A DNA stretch of 26,879 bases. Source: an uncultured Succinatimonas sp. Lineage in GTDB: Bacteria > Pseudomonadota > Gammaproteobacteria > Enterobacterales > Succinivibrionaceae. Positions 1 to 7,272 of the stretch are shown piece by piece (the first letter of the stretch is position 1; each line of letters starts with the position of its first letter). A program made the position numbers and the translations under genes. The notes below the pieces were generated by a model. It ran no database searches. It worked only from the letters and a program-made list of their open reading frames with translations, and was not told the origin of the DNA. Where the stretch lies: the NCBI GenBank assembly GCA_905201175.1, contig CAJKNC010000011.1:1-26879 (forward strand), in the 5' to 3' direction.

Positions 1-54
1 AATTCTGTTAGTATGACCTAGAAACTTAAGTGATCAATTTCTGGGGCCATACTA
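1..54. repeat. Left copy of 54-base inverted terminal repeat
   Basis: These 54 bases are the exact reverse complement of positions 26825-26878. Read outward from mdh, the unit is an imperfect palindrome: TAGTATG pairs with CATACTA at its outer ends, and AGAAA pairs with TTTCT inside. It lies about 43 bases beyond the mdh stop codon. Identity stops exactly at a TA dinucleotide, beyond which the two flanks differ. That could mark the end of an insertion sequence or of a REP-like element, but no transposase is visible, so the family is unknown. The real repeat may extend past the window edge. Confidence 0.85.
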
Positions 55-97
55 AATGTGACCGTTTTTTTATAAATAAGCAATATTTAAATAAGTA

Positions 98-1057
98 TTA
101 CTTGTTCTTTTCTAACCATTCATGGGCAAACTTAACGCCCTTCTCGATGTTAGTCTTTAACTGCGGAATAGCCTCATCTAAGACTTTCTGCTCATAAGCG
201 GAGATCTCGCCGATATCTAAGGTCTCTTCCCAGCCATCCTTACCAAAGCGGATGCCCTGAGCAAAGAACGGAGTATACTTGCCGTCACCCTCTACAAAGC
301 CGTACTCGCAAACACCCGGCTCACCCATTAAGCCCTTAACAACCTTGAGAGCAAAACGAGCACCTGCACAGGCCATTGATAAGGTTGCAGAACCTGCACC
401 GGCCTTAGCTTCAACGACTTCAGTACCAGCATTCTGGATACGGGCAGTTAAAGCCTCAATACGCTCAGCAGAAATTTTCTCGTGACCAATAACCTTAGAA
501 ATTAAAGGTAAAATAGTAGTGCCGCTGTGACCGCCGATTACCGGTACTAAGATACGCTCGCGAGAAATACCTAACTCTTCTGCTAAGAAGGTCTCAGAAC
601 GTAAAACGTCTAATACGGAAATACCGAATAAACGATGCTTATCATATACACCCTCAGCCTTTAAAACTTCTGCTGCAAGAGGTACAGTGGAGTTGACTGG
701 GTTGGTAATAATGCAAATGCAAGCCTTAGGGCAAACCTTAGCACAATTCTTAACTAAGTTAGCAATAATGCCGGCATTGATGTTGAATAAATCATCACGG
801 GTCATGCCAGGCTTACGAGCTACGCCAGCAGGAATGACAACAACATCACAGCCCTCTAAAGCCTTAGGTAAATCATCACCAGTAAAGCCCTCAACGCAAA
901 CATCAGTAGGGATATGGCTGAGGTCTTTGGCAACACCTGGGGTAAAAGGTGCGACGTCATAGAGGCTGAGCTCAGAACCGGCCGGAAGCTGATTTTTGAG
1001 AATCATGGATAAAGGCTGGCCGATACCACCGGCTGCGCCTAAAACTGCAACTTTCAT
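98..1057 (-). CDS. mdh: Malate dehydrogenase (NAD-dependent)
   Basis: A cytoplasmic enzyme that interconverts malate and oxaloacetate with NAD(H). It has 319 residues, against 312 in E. coli. The N-terminal Rossmann loop GAAGGIGQ starts near residue 7. The substrate arginines R81, R87 and R153, the catalytic pair D150 and H177, and the GGHSGT motif fall at the same positions as in the E. coli enzyme. The ATG start has a clear ribosome site (TAGGAG) seven bases upstream. It is the last gene of the leftward series, 165 bases after acnB, and has its own candidate promoter and an attenuator-like leader. In a succinate-forming anaerobe it would mainly reduce oxaloacetate, but that use is inferred from the suspected lineage. 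No strong terminator follows, only A+T-rich sequence and then the terminal palindromic repeat. Confidence 0.97.
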   Translation of the reverse strand: MKVAVLGAAGGIGQPLSMILKNQLPAGSELSLYDVAPFTPGVAKDLSHIPTDVCVEGFTGDDLPKALEGCDVVVIPAGVARKPGMTRDDLFNINAGIIANLVKNCAKVCPKACICIITNPVNSTVPLAAEVLKAEGVYDKHRLFGISVLDVLRSETFLAEELGISRERILVPVIGGHSGTTILPLISKVIGHEKISAERIEALTARIQNAGTEVVEAKAGAGSATLSMACAGARFALKVVKGLMGEPGVCEYGFVEGDGKYTPFFAQGIRFGKDGWEETLDIGEISAYEQKVLDEAIPQLKTNIEKGVKFAHEWLEKNK

Positions 1058-1068
1058 GTGTTACTCCT

Positions 1069-1114
1069 AAAAAAAAAATCCTTTTCAGTAAGCAGGATTG
1101 ATAATTATCCTACT
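1069..1114 (-). promoter_or_regulatory. Possible attenuator in the mdh leader
   Basis: On the minus strand, two mutually exclusive hairpins share the segment ATCCTGCT. The upstream one pairs AGTAGGAT (1107-1114) with ATCCTGCT (1091-1098), with one G-T pair. The downstream one pairs AATCCT (1094-1099) with AGGATT (1077-1082) and runs straight into ten T residues (1069-1078), the form of an intrinsic terminator. The ribosome site of mdh follows at once. This is a pattern seen in the sequence. Regulation by it is inferred, and the six-pair A+T-rich stem is weak. Confidence 0.4.
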
Positions 1115-1126
1115 CTGACCGTCACT

Positions 1127-1132
1127 ATTATA
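1127..1132 (-). promoter_or_regulatory. Candidate -10 element of the mdh promoter
   Basis: A perfect TATAAT lies on the minus strand about 70 bases upstream of the mdh start. No good -35 hexamer is seen at 16-18 bases spacing, so this is a partial match. Initiation near position 1120 would give a leader of about 63 bases containing the two alternative hairpins. Confidence 0.5.
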
Positions 1133-1222
1133 ACAATAATGCGCCTTAAGACTTAGAAAAAAAATCTCATAACGCATTTTTAATAATAAAATTTTCTACC
1201 TTATCTAAAATTTAAAAAATTT

Positions 1223-3781
1223 TTATAAAGATTTAGAAAAATCTAACAAAGAATATATCTGTTCTTCACGTCCATTTAACACAGAAGTAGCTTTGAAGTA
1301 CTCATCTACCGAAGGCAAATGTCCTAACATTGCACTTACAGCGGCTACCTCTGCACTGCCTAAATAAACATTTGCACCATTGCCCAGACGATTTGGGAAA
1401 TTGCGAGTAGACGTAGAGACAACTGTAGCATTGTCGCGTACGCGAGCCTGATTTCCCATGCACAAACTACAGCCTGGGATCTCCACTCTTGCTCCTAGCT
1501 TGCCAAAAACAGAGAGCAGACCTTCATCGCTTAGCTCCTGGCGGTCCATTCTTGTAGGTGGAGTTAGCCATAATCTAACCGGAACTTCTGATTTTTGATT
1601 TTCAAAAATTGCAGCTGCTGCTCGATAATGACCAATATTCGTCATGCATGAACCAATAAAGACTTCATCGATCTTAGTATTTGCAACCTCAGATAATAAT
1701 CTGGCATCATCAGGATCATTTGGTGCGCACAGAATTGGTTCTGAGATCTCATTCTGATTTATTTCTAGTACATATTCATAGCTGCAATCAGGATCAGCTT
1801 CAATCAATTCCGGATTTGCGATCCACTCTTCCATAGCCTGAGCTCTTGAAAGCAAAGCCTTTGAATCACCATAGCCGTCTTTTACCATCTGCCTTAGCAG
1901 AGCTATATTAGATTTTAAATAGGCACAAACAGATTCTTTACTAAGCTTAATGGCGCAGGCTGCAGCCGATCTTTCAGCAGAGGCATCTGCCAGCTCAAAG
2001 GCATGTTCAACAGATAAATCCTCAAGCCCCTCAATCTCTATAATCTTGCCTGAGAATATATTCTTTTTGCCCTGCTTCTCTACAGTCAATAATCCCTGCT
2101 TTCTGGCAAAATACGGAATGGCATGAACTAAATCTCTCAGCGTAATGCCAGGACGTCTCTTTCCAGTAAAGCGAATCAGGATGGACTTAGGCATATCTAG
2201 AGGGATCATTCCGGCGGCAGCGGCAAATGCTACTAATCCTGAACCTGCGGCAAAAGAAATTCCTAAAGGCATTCTGGTATGAGAATCTCCGCCAGTACCT
2301 ACTGTATCGGGCAGACACATACGATTTAACCAAGAGTGAATTACTCCATCTCCAGGACGTAAGGCTACGCCTCCGCGCTCCTGAATAAACTGCGGTAAAG
2401 TATGATGAGTCTTAACGTCAACTTTCTTAGGATAGGCTGCAGTATGGCAAAAAGACTGCATAACTAATGGGGCATTAAACTTCAAACAAGCCAAATCAAT
2501 AATTTCATCGCGAGTCATAGGGCCTGTAGTATCTTGAGAGCCTACGGTGCTGATTATAGGCTCACAATACTGGCCTGGACGGACTCCCGGAAGACCGCAA
2601 GCCTTACCTACGATCTTTTGCGCGCGAGTAAAGCCTCCTTGAGACTTAACCTCCAAAGCCTTTGCAAAAACCTCACTTTGCGGAAGACCTAAGGCTTTAC
2701 GAGCACGATTAGTTAAATCTTTGCCTATAATCAAGCGAATTCTGCCGCCAGCTCTTACTTCATCTAGTAAAGTAGGAGTCTTTAGCTCAAATCTAGACAG
2801 AATCTCTCCACTTTCATGATCACACAGAATGCCTTCATAAACCTTAAGATCAACTATTTGACCTTGTTTTAGCTTCTGCACATCGCACTCAAGCGGCAAA
2901 GCTCCGGAATCCTCTAAAGTAGTATAGAAAATCGGCGCAATTTTACCGCCTAAAACTACACCGCCTTCACGTTTATTAGGAACAAAAGGGATATCCTTTC
3001 CAATATGCCAAATTAAAGAATTAGCCGCACTCTTGCGTGATGATCCTGTACCTACAACATCACCTGCAAACAATAAAGGCAATCCATCGGCTTTTAAACT
3101 CTCAATGAGCTTCATAGGTCCCCTGACACCCTCATTGTCAGGCTTAATATCCGGACGCGAGAATTTAAACATTGCTGTAGCATGCAAAGGAATATCTGGC
3201 CGTGACCAGGCATCGGGAGCAGGAGAAAAATCATCAGTATTGATCTCTCCTGCAACCTTAAATACCTTTAAGGTTATGCTTTCTGGAAATTTAGGCGCGC
3301 TTGTAAACCACTTAGCCTGAGCCCAGCTATCAATAACTGCCTTGGCATATACATTACCTTGATTAGCTTTAGCCAAAACATCATCAAAGGCACTGTAAAT
3401 TAATAAAGTCTGCTCTAAAGCATGCTGTGCTTCTAAGGCTAAATCAGCATTATCTAAAAGAGCTATAAGATAGGAAACATTATATCCGCCGCGCATTTGG
3501 CCTAACATTTCTACCGCGGCTTTTTTATCAATTAAAGGAGATATACTTCTTCCGCAAGCTAAATCATACAAAAAGTCTGCTTTTATCTTTGATGATTTGT
3601 CTACACCTGGATTGACTCTGTACTTTAATAGGTATAAAAAATCTTGATTGCTGTCTAAAGGAGGCTGTTTTAAAAGTTCGCATACAGCCTTAGTCTGTGC
3701 TTCAGTAAGTGCTAAAGGCTCAATTCCAAGCTTTTTACGCTCGGAGGCCATGGAAAAATAATCTTCAAGATATGCTGACAT
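1223..3781 (-). CDS. acnB: Aconitate hydratase B
   Basis: Isomerises citrate and isocitrate through cis-aconitate in the citrate cycle, using a [4Fe-4S] cluster. It has 852 residues (E. coli AcnB has 865). The domain order is that of AcnB rather than AcnA: an N-terminal HEAT-like region (about 1-160), then the swivel domain (motif DAWSRPDIPLHA near 186-197), then the cluster-binding domains. The cluster ligands are C712 (in GSCMTN), C771 and C774 (in PGCSLCMGN), close to the E. coli positions. The ATG start has AAAGG eight bases upstream. It follows ampD by 63 bases, and a weak TATAAG element in that gap may give it a promoter of its own. Its position before mdh pairs two citrate-cycle enzymes. 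Confidence 0.97.
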   Translation of the reverse strand: MSAYLEDYFSMASERKKLGIEPLALTEAQTKAVCELLKQPPLDSNQDFLYLLKYRVNPGVDKSSKIKADFLYDLACGRSISPLIDKKAAVEMLGQMRGGYNVSYLIALLDNADLALEAQHALEQTLLIYSAFDDVLAKANQGNVYAKAVIDSWAQAKWFTSAPKFPESITLKVFKVAGEINTDDFSPAPDAWSRPDIPLHATAMFKFSRPDIKPDNEGVRGPMKLIESLKADGLPLLFAGDVVGTGSSRKSAANSLIWHIGKDIPFVPNKREGGVVLGGKIAPIFYTTLEDSGALPLECDVQKLKQGQIVDLKVYEGILCDHESGEILSRFELKTPTLLDEVRAGGRIRLIIGKDLTNRARKALGLPQSEVFAKALEVKSQGGFTRAQKIVGKACGLPGVRPGQYCEPIISTVGSQDTTGPMTRDEIIDLACLKFNAPLVMQSFCHTAAYPKKVDVKTHHTLPQFIQERGGVALRPGDGVIHSWLNRMCLPDTVGTGGDSHTRMPLGISFAAGSGLVAFAAAAGMIPLDMPKSILIRFTGKRRPGITLRDLVHAIPYFARKQGLLTVEKQGKKNIFSGKIIEIEGLEDLSVEHAFELADASAERSAAACAIKLSKESVCAYLKSNIALLRQMVKDGYGDSKALLSRAQAMEEWIANPELIEADPDCSYEYVLEINQNEISEPILCAPNDPDDARLLSEVANTKIDEVFIGSCMTNIGHYRAAAAIFENQKSEVPVRLWLTPPTRMDRQELSDEGLLSVFGKLGARVEIPGCSLCMGNQARVRDNATVVSTSTRNFPNRLGNGANVYLGSAEVAAVSAMLGHLPSVDEYFKATSVLNGREEQIYSLLDFSKSL

Positions 3782-3844
3782 TCAATCTACCTTTAAACTT
3801 ATACGATTTTAAAAATTATTTACAGTAAGATTTATATAGAAAAC

Positions 3845-4372
3845 TTAGCGAAAAAGCTTCCAGGCAAAATATACCCCCGGATCTGTCTTTCGCGAAGGAG
3901 CAACCTCATTATGGCCGGCTAAAGCACCCCGAGTACGAGGATAAGCCTTATATAAACTCTGCAGCACCTTATTTAAGCTTTTATATTGAGCTATAGTGTA
4001 AGCGCAATAGTCACTCCCCTCAAGTTCAATTCCGATACTGTAATCATTGCACTCTTTACGACCTTTATATACGGACCTGCCAGCATGCCAAGCTCGATCT
4101 AAAAAAGATACATACTGTGTAATCCTGCCCTCACGATCAATGAATAAATGCGATGACAGTTCCAAAGAGTAAATATTTTTAAAATAAGGATGAACCGCCG
4201 GATCTAAAGTTCCTGTAAATAAGGCATCGACATAATGTCCGCCAAAATGCTGAGGAGGCAAAGAAATAGAATGAATGACAACTAGAGATATGTCTAAAGG
4301 AACTGGGCGCGCGCTAAAATGCTTGACTGGCACCTGTCTGACGCCACAGAGCCAGCCATTTAAAATACGCAT
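3845..4372 (-). CDS. ampD: 1,6-anhydro-N-acetylmuramyl-L-alanine amidase AmpD
   Basis: A cytoplasmic zinc amidase that strips the stem peptide from anhydro-muropeptides during wall recycling. By removing these signals it also keeps AmpR-controlled beta-lactamase genes quiet where such genes exist. It has 175 residues, close to the family norm. The zinc ligands H34, H154 and D164 and the catalytic E116 (in GIELEG) sit at the same positions as in E. coli AmpD, and the DALFTGTLDP stretch is also conserved. The ATG lies three bases after the lpxC stop. The only upstream sequence is T- and A-rich with no clear ribosome site, so translation is probably coupled to lpxC. No ampE follows. Confidence 0.96.
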   Translation of the reverse strand: MRILNGWLCGVRQVPVKHFSARPVPLDISLVVIHSISLPPQHFGGHYVDALFTGTLDPAVHPYFKNIYSLELSSHLFIDREGRITQYVSFLDRAWHAGRSVYKGRKECNDYSIGIELEGSDYCAYTIAQYKSLNKVLQSLYKAYPRTRGALAGHNEVAPSRKTDPGVYFAWKLFR

Positions 4373-4375
4373 AAT

Positions 4376-5320
4376 TTAAAAAGATAGATTTCCGCCTAAA
4401 AGCTGAGCATTATTCTGGATAAATTCGATATCCTGCTTAGCCAGGGCTCTTGAATCTAAGGTTACAACCTCATAATTCTCAGAGGAAGACAATAAAGCCT
4501 TAAGCAAACGGTTATTTAAATCATGGCCGGTCTTATAGGCTTTAAACGAGCCTAGTATACTATGGCCATTCATATACAAATCGCCAATTGCATCGAGCAT
4601 TTTATGACGAACAAATTCATCAGGACTGCGCAAACCGCCAGGATTTACAACTCTAAAGTCATCTAAAACTACAGCATTTTCTAAAGAACCGCCTAAAGCT
4701 AGGTGGTGTGCGTGCATATATTCTACATCACGCATAAAGCAGAAGGTACGAGCTTTAGCTATTTGATCTGCAAACTTACGTCCCGAAAAATCAAAATGCA
4801 AATGCTGCAAATCTTTATCCATAGCCGGATGATTAAAGTCAATGGTCAGATCTAGATTAAATCCTGCAGCGGATGGGTTAAGTTCTGCCCATTTATCTCC
4901 ATTTTCAACTCTTACCTTACGCAATACTTTGTAATAATGCTTACTTTCTGAAAGCTCAACTACACCTACAGATTCAAACAAATAAATCCACGGCTGCGCT
5001 GAACCATCCATAACAGGGATTTCAGGAGCATTGACATCAATATAAAGATTATCAATGCCAAAAGCAGCTAAAGCTGCCGTGAGATGCTCTACAGTAGATA
5101 TACGTACACCGTCTTCATTAACTAAAGCTGTACATAGCTGAGTATCACGCACATTTTGTGCTGAGCACTTAATAACTACAGGCGGATTTAAGTCGCAACG
5201 AGTATAAACAATACCTGTATTAGCAGGAGCAGGACGCATGCTTACTTGTACTTTTGATCCTGAATGCAAGCCAATACCAGTTGCAGATAAAGGTTGCTTT
5301 AGAGTACGTTGTTTGGTCAT
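4376..5320 (-). CDS. lpxC: UDP-3-O-acyl-N-acetylglucosamine deacetylase LpxC
   Basis: A zinc enzyme that carries out the committed deacetylation step of lipid A synthesis in the cytoplasm. With the start chosen here it has 314 residues (E. coli 305) and begins MTKQRTLKQ, like E. coli MIKQRTLKR. The strong ribosome site GGGAGA lies just upstream of this ATG. The frame opens 13 codons further up, but that extension has no family support. Zinc ligands are H79 (in TVEH), H239 and D243 (in RHKMLDAIGD), and the general-base histidine H266 lies in YKTGHDLNN. lpxC after ftsZ is the usual gammaproteobacterial order, but here ftsZ2 is inserted between them and secM/secA do not follow. A terminator-like hairpin sits in the gap upstream, so lpxC may need its own promoter. 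Confidence 0.97.
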   Translation of the reverse strand: MTKQRTLKQPLSATGIGLHSGSKVQVSMRPAPANTGIVYTRCDLNPPVVIKCSAQNVRDTQLCTALVNEDGVRISTVEHLTAALAAFGIDNLYIDVNAPEIPVMDGSAQPWIYLFESVGVVELSESKHYYKVLRKVRVENGDKWAELNPSAAGFNLDLTIDFNHPAMDKDLQHLHFDFSGRKFADQIAKARTFCFMRDVEYMHAHHLALGGSLENAVVLDDFRVVNPGGLRSPDEFVRHKMLDAIGDLYMNGHSILGSFKAYKTGHDLNNRLLKALLSSSENYEVVTLDSRALAKQDIEFIQNNAQLLGGNLSF

Positions 5321-5345
5321 GACCGTTCTCCCTTTGTGGTGAACT

Positions 5346-5392
5346 AAAAAAGAAAGCAATTTCCTTTATTTCAAATATAGCAAATCGCTTTC
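5346..5392 (-). terminator. Terminator-like hairpin between ftsZ2 and lpxC
   Basis: On the minus strand GAAAGCGATTT (5382-5392) pairs with AAATTGCTTTC (5352-5362), one pair being G-T, around a 19-base loop. Six T residues follow directly (5346-5351). It lies about 40 bases after the ftsZ2 stop. It may end the ftsZ2 transcript, or act as an attenuator in the lpxC leader. The loop is long, so efficiency is uncertain. Confidence 0.55.
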
Positions 5393-5394
5393 AT

Positions 5395-5424
5395 TTTATA
5401 CTAAAAATTGAATTTTATCATCAA
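5395..5424 (-). promoter_or_regulatory. Candidate promoter upstream of lpxC
   Basis: On the minus strand TTGATG (5419-5424) is followed after 18 bases by TATAAA (5395-5400). Initiation would fall near 5388, inside the left arm of the hairpin, so a transcript from here would lose part of that stem and could escape termination. The match is moderate only. Confidence 0.3.
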
Positions 5425-5429
5425 CAACT

Positions 5430-7172
5430 TTAACGAATTCGACGGTTAAGAATTGGCGGCAGCTCTAAATCATCAGCTGCACTTTGTCCTTCCTTTGCAA
5501 AATTCTTATCTCGATTCTGCTCTTGAGAGCTAGCCTCATAATTCTGACTGTCAGCATAATTTTGCATCTCAGGATTTATTGATGCATCAGGAGCCTGCAT
5601 CATATTCTCATTATTATATGCATTGCTATTTTGCTGATTCTGCGGATATATTTTCTGCATTTCATTTCTATACATATAAGGATCAATCCTTACGCTTTGA
5701 TTATTAAATCCGCTAAGATTACTCTGATAAAAATTCTGAGTTTGATAGCCATTAGGATTCTGAGACACATTTTGATAAAAAGCCTGTGATCCTCTTTGAT
5801 CATTAACTCTTATATCGACGCCGTTGTTTTGATAACGGCTATCACTGAAATTATTTGCTCCATAATTCGGCATTGGAGCCTGTTTAAAATAATTGTCTCT
5901 GTTAGATACAGGGCTGGAATTCTGAAATTGCTTAAAATCAGCGGGATTTCTTGGCTGACCTTGAGGTGGAACCATATTTTGGTCAGCTGCCCTGCTAGGC
6001 TTTGCCCCATATTGCATTTGCTGCAAATTATTATAGGCATTGATAGTTCTCTGGTTATCGCTGCGCGATAAGGAGGCTTGAGAATGCAAAGCCTGAGGCC
6101 TTTGCTGATTTAGCATAGCATTCTGCTGATATTGCTGAGGCTGCTGTTTCTTTACAGCCTCTTTTTCTAATGATTCTTGCTGAGTAATGCCGGTAATTAA
6201 AACTGTAAGATGCAATTCATCACTTTCTAAGGTCTCATCATAAATCATGCCAAATTTAAAATCGGCTTCTTCATTGGCATATTCTTGTAAAGAATTGCAC
6301 ACATCATTAACAAGATTGATTGGAAATGATGAACTTATACGTAAATTAGCTAATAATCCCGCTGCTGAAGACAAGACAATCGGATCTACAAGCGGAGAGC
6401 AAATAGCACTCTTTACAGCATCTGCAACGCAATTTGCGCCTTTACCATAACCTGTGCCGATCATTGCAAAGCCGCGCCCCCGCATAACTGTTAAAACATC
6501 GTTGAAGTCAACATTGATAAATCCAGGATTGACAATAAAATCAGTAATTCCGCGTACAGCATGATAAAGCACATCATCACATGCTTTAAAAGCCTCTACT
6601 AAAGTTACGCCAGAGCCTAAATTTCGCAGAAGCTTATCGTTATCGATAACTAAAAGAGAATCAATATGCTTTGAAAGCTCTGCAATACCTTCATTAGCAT
6701 TTATAATATGCCGTCTTCCTTCAAACTTAAAAGGCCTAGTTACTACTCCTACGGTCAGAGCCCCTAAATCATGAGCTACCTTTGCTATTAAAGGAGTTGC
6801 GCCTGTGCCTGTACCACCACCCATACCTGCAGTGATAAAGACCATATCCGCGCCTTTTAAAATAGCTTTTATATCAGCTAAGCTTTCCTGAGCTGCCATA
6901 AATCCTTTATTTGGATCACAGCCGGCCCCAAGACCTCCGGTCTGATTAACGCCGATCTGTACCTTTAAATGCGCTGTAGATTTACGTAAAGACTGTGTAT
7001 CCGTATTGATAGCTATGAATTTGACGCCATCAATACGCTCATTTATAGCATGCTGTAAGGCATTACAGCCGCCCCCGCCTACACCTATCACCAAAACGTG
7101 GCGGGTTTCTAACGGATTTATATCATCCGCACTGTCATTTATTTGTGCAGTATCTAAATGGTAATCAGTCAT
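5430..7172 (-). CDS. Second FtsZ-like GTPase with long Asn/Gln-rich linker
   Basis: A tubulin-like cell-division GTPase, paralogous to the ftsZ just upstream. The ATG at 7172 gives 580 residues and makes its GTPase domain numerically collinear with FtsZ1. The frame stays open to 7247, but that part would cross the promoter and the terminator. The GTPase domain covers about 26-330, with T1 loop GVGGGGCN (30-37), tubulin signature GGGTGTG (118-124) and a complete T7 loop (N220, D222, D225), so activity is expected. Residues 331-566 are a low-complexity linker rich in N, Q, Y, S and M with regularly spaced Tyr and Phe. A C-terminal peptide LELPPILN with a basic RRIR tail ends the protein. E. coli FtsZ has 383 residues, so the linker is exceptional. 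The gene has its own promoter and flanking terminators. It may be a co-polymer, a modulator or a stage-specific FtsZ; which one is unknown. Confidence 0.9.
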   Translation of the reverse strand: MTDYHLDTAQINDSADDINPLETRHVLVIGVGGGGCNALQHAINERIDGVKFIAINTDTQSLRKSTAHLKVQIGVNQTGGLGAGCDPNKGFMAAQESLADIKAILKGADMVFITAGMGGGTGTGATPLIAKVAHDLGALTVGVVTRPFKFEGRRHIINANEGIAELSKHIDSLLVIDNDKLLRNLGSGVTLVEAFKACDDVLYHAVRGITDFIVNPGFINVDFNDVLTVMRGRGFAMIGTGYGKGANCVADAVKSAICSPLVDPIVLSSAAGLLANLRISSSFPINLVNDVCNSLQEYANEEADFKFGMIYDETLESDELHLTVLITGITQQESLEKEAVKKQQPQQYQQNAMLNQQRPQALHSQASLSRSDNQRTINAYNNLQQMQYGAKPSRAADQNMVPPQGQPRNPADFKQFQNSSPVSNRDNYFKQAPMPNYGANNFSDSRYQNNGVDIRVNDQRGSQAFYQNVSQNPNGYQTQNFYQSNLSGFNNQSVRIDPYMYRNEMQKIYPQNQQNSNAYNNENMMQAPDASINPEMQNYADSQNYEASSQEQNRDKNFAKEGQSAADDLELPPILNRRIR

Positions 7173-7208
7173 AGCTATCTCTTTATAAAATGCTTTGGAT
7201 AATAAGCT

Positions 7209-7237
7209 AATTATAACTACAGAAAAGGCTTTTGTTA
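7209..7237 (-). promoter_or_regulatory. Near-consensus sigma-70 promoter of ftsZ2
   Basis: On the minus strand TTAACA (7232-7237), a 17-base spacer and a perfect TATAAT (7209-7214) make one of the best promoter matches in the window. Initiation near 7202 would give a leader of about 30 bases before the ATG at 7172. The -35 hexamer is built from the end of the T-run of the ftsZ1 terminator, so the two signals are fused back to back. Confidence 0.75.
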
Positions 7238-7265
7238 AAAAAGGCAACTTTTATAAAGTTGCCTT
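7236..7265 (-). terminator. Intrinsic terminator after ftsZ1
   Basis: Starting seven bases after the ftsZ1 stop codon, the minus strand reads AAAGGCAACTTT, a three-base loop, then AAAGTTGCCTTT, running on into more T residues. That is a 12-pair stem with a G+C core and a U-tract, a standard Rho-independent terminator. It would end the dcw transcript after ftsZ1 and separate it from ftsZ2. Confidence 0.85.
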
Positions 7266-7272
7266 TCTATTT

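Noticed and set aside
5430..7172. ftsZ2 as a decaying pseudogene
   Set aside because: The reading frame is intact over 580 codons, the GTPase motifs and C-terminal peptide are complete, and it has clear promoter and ribosome signals.
7173..7247. Upstream extension of ftsZ2 encoding a hydrophobic N-terminus
   Set aside because: The extra 25 codons cross the ftsZ2 promoter and the ftsZ1 terminator region, have no ribosome site, and would shift the otherwise exact collinearity with FtsZ1. The ATG at 7172 has AAAGAGA upstream.
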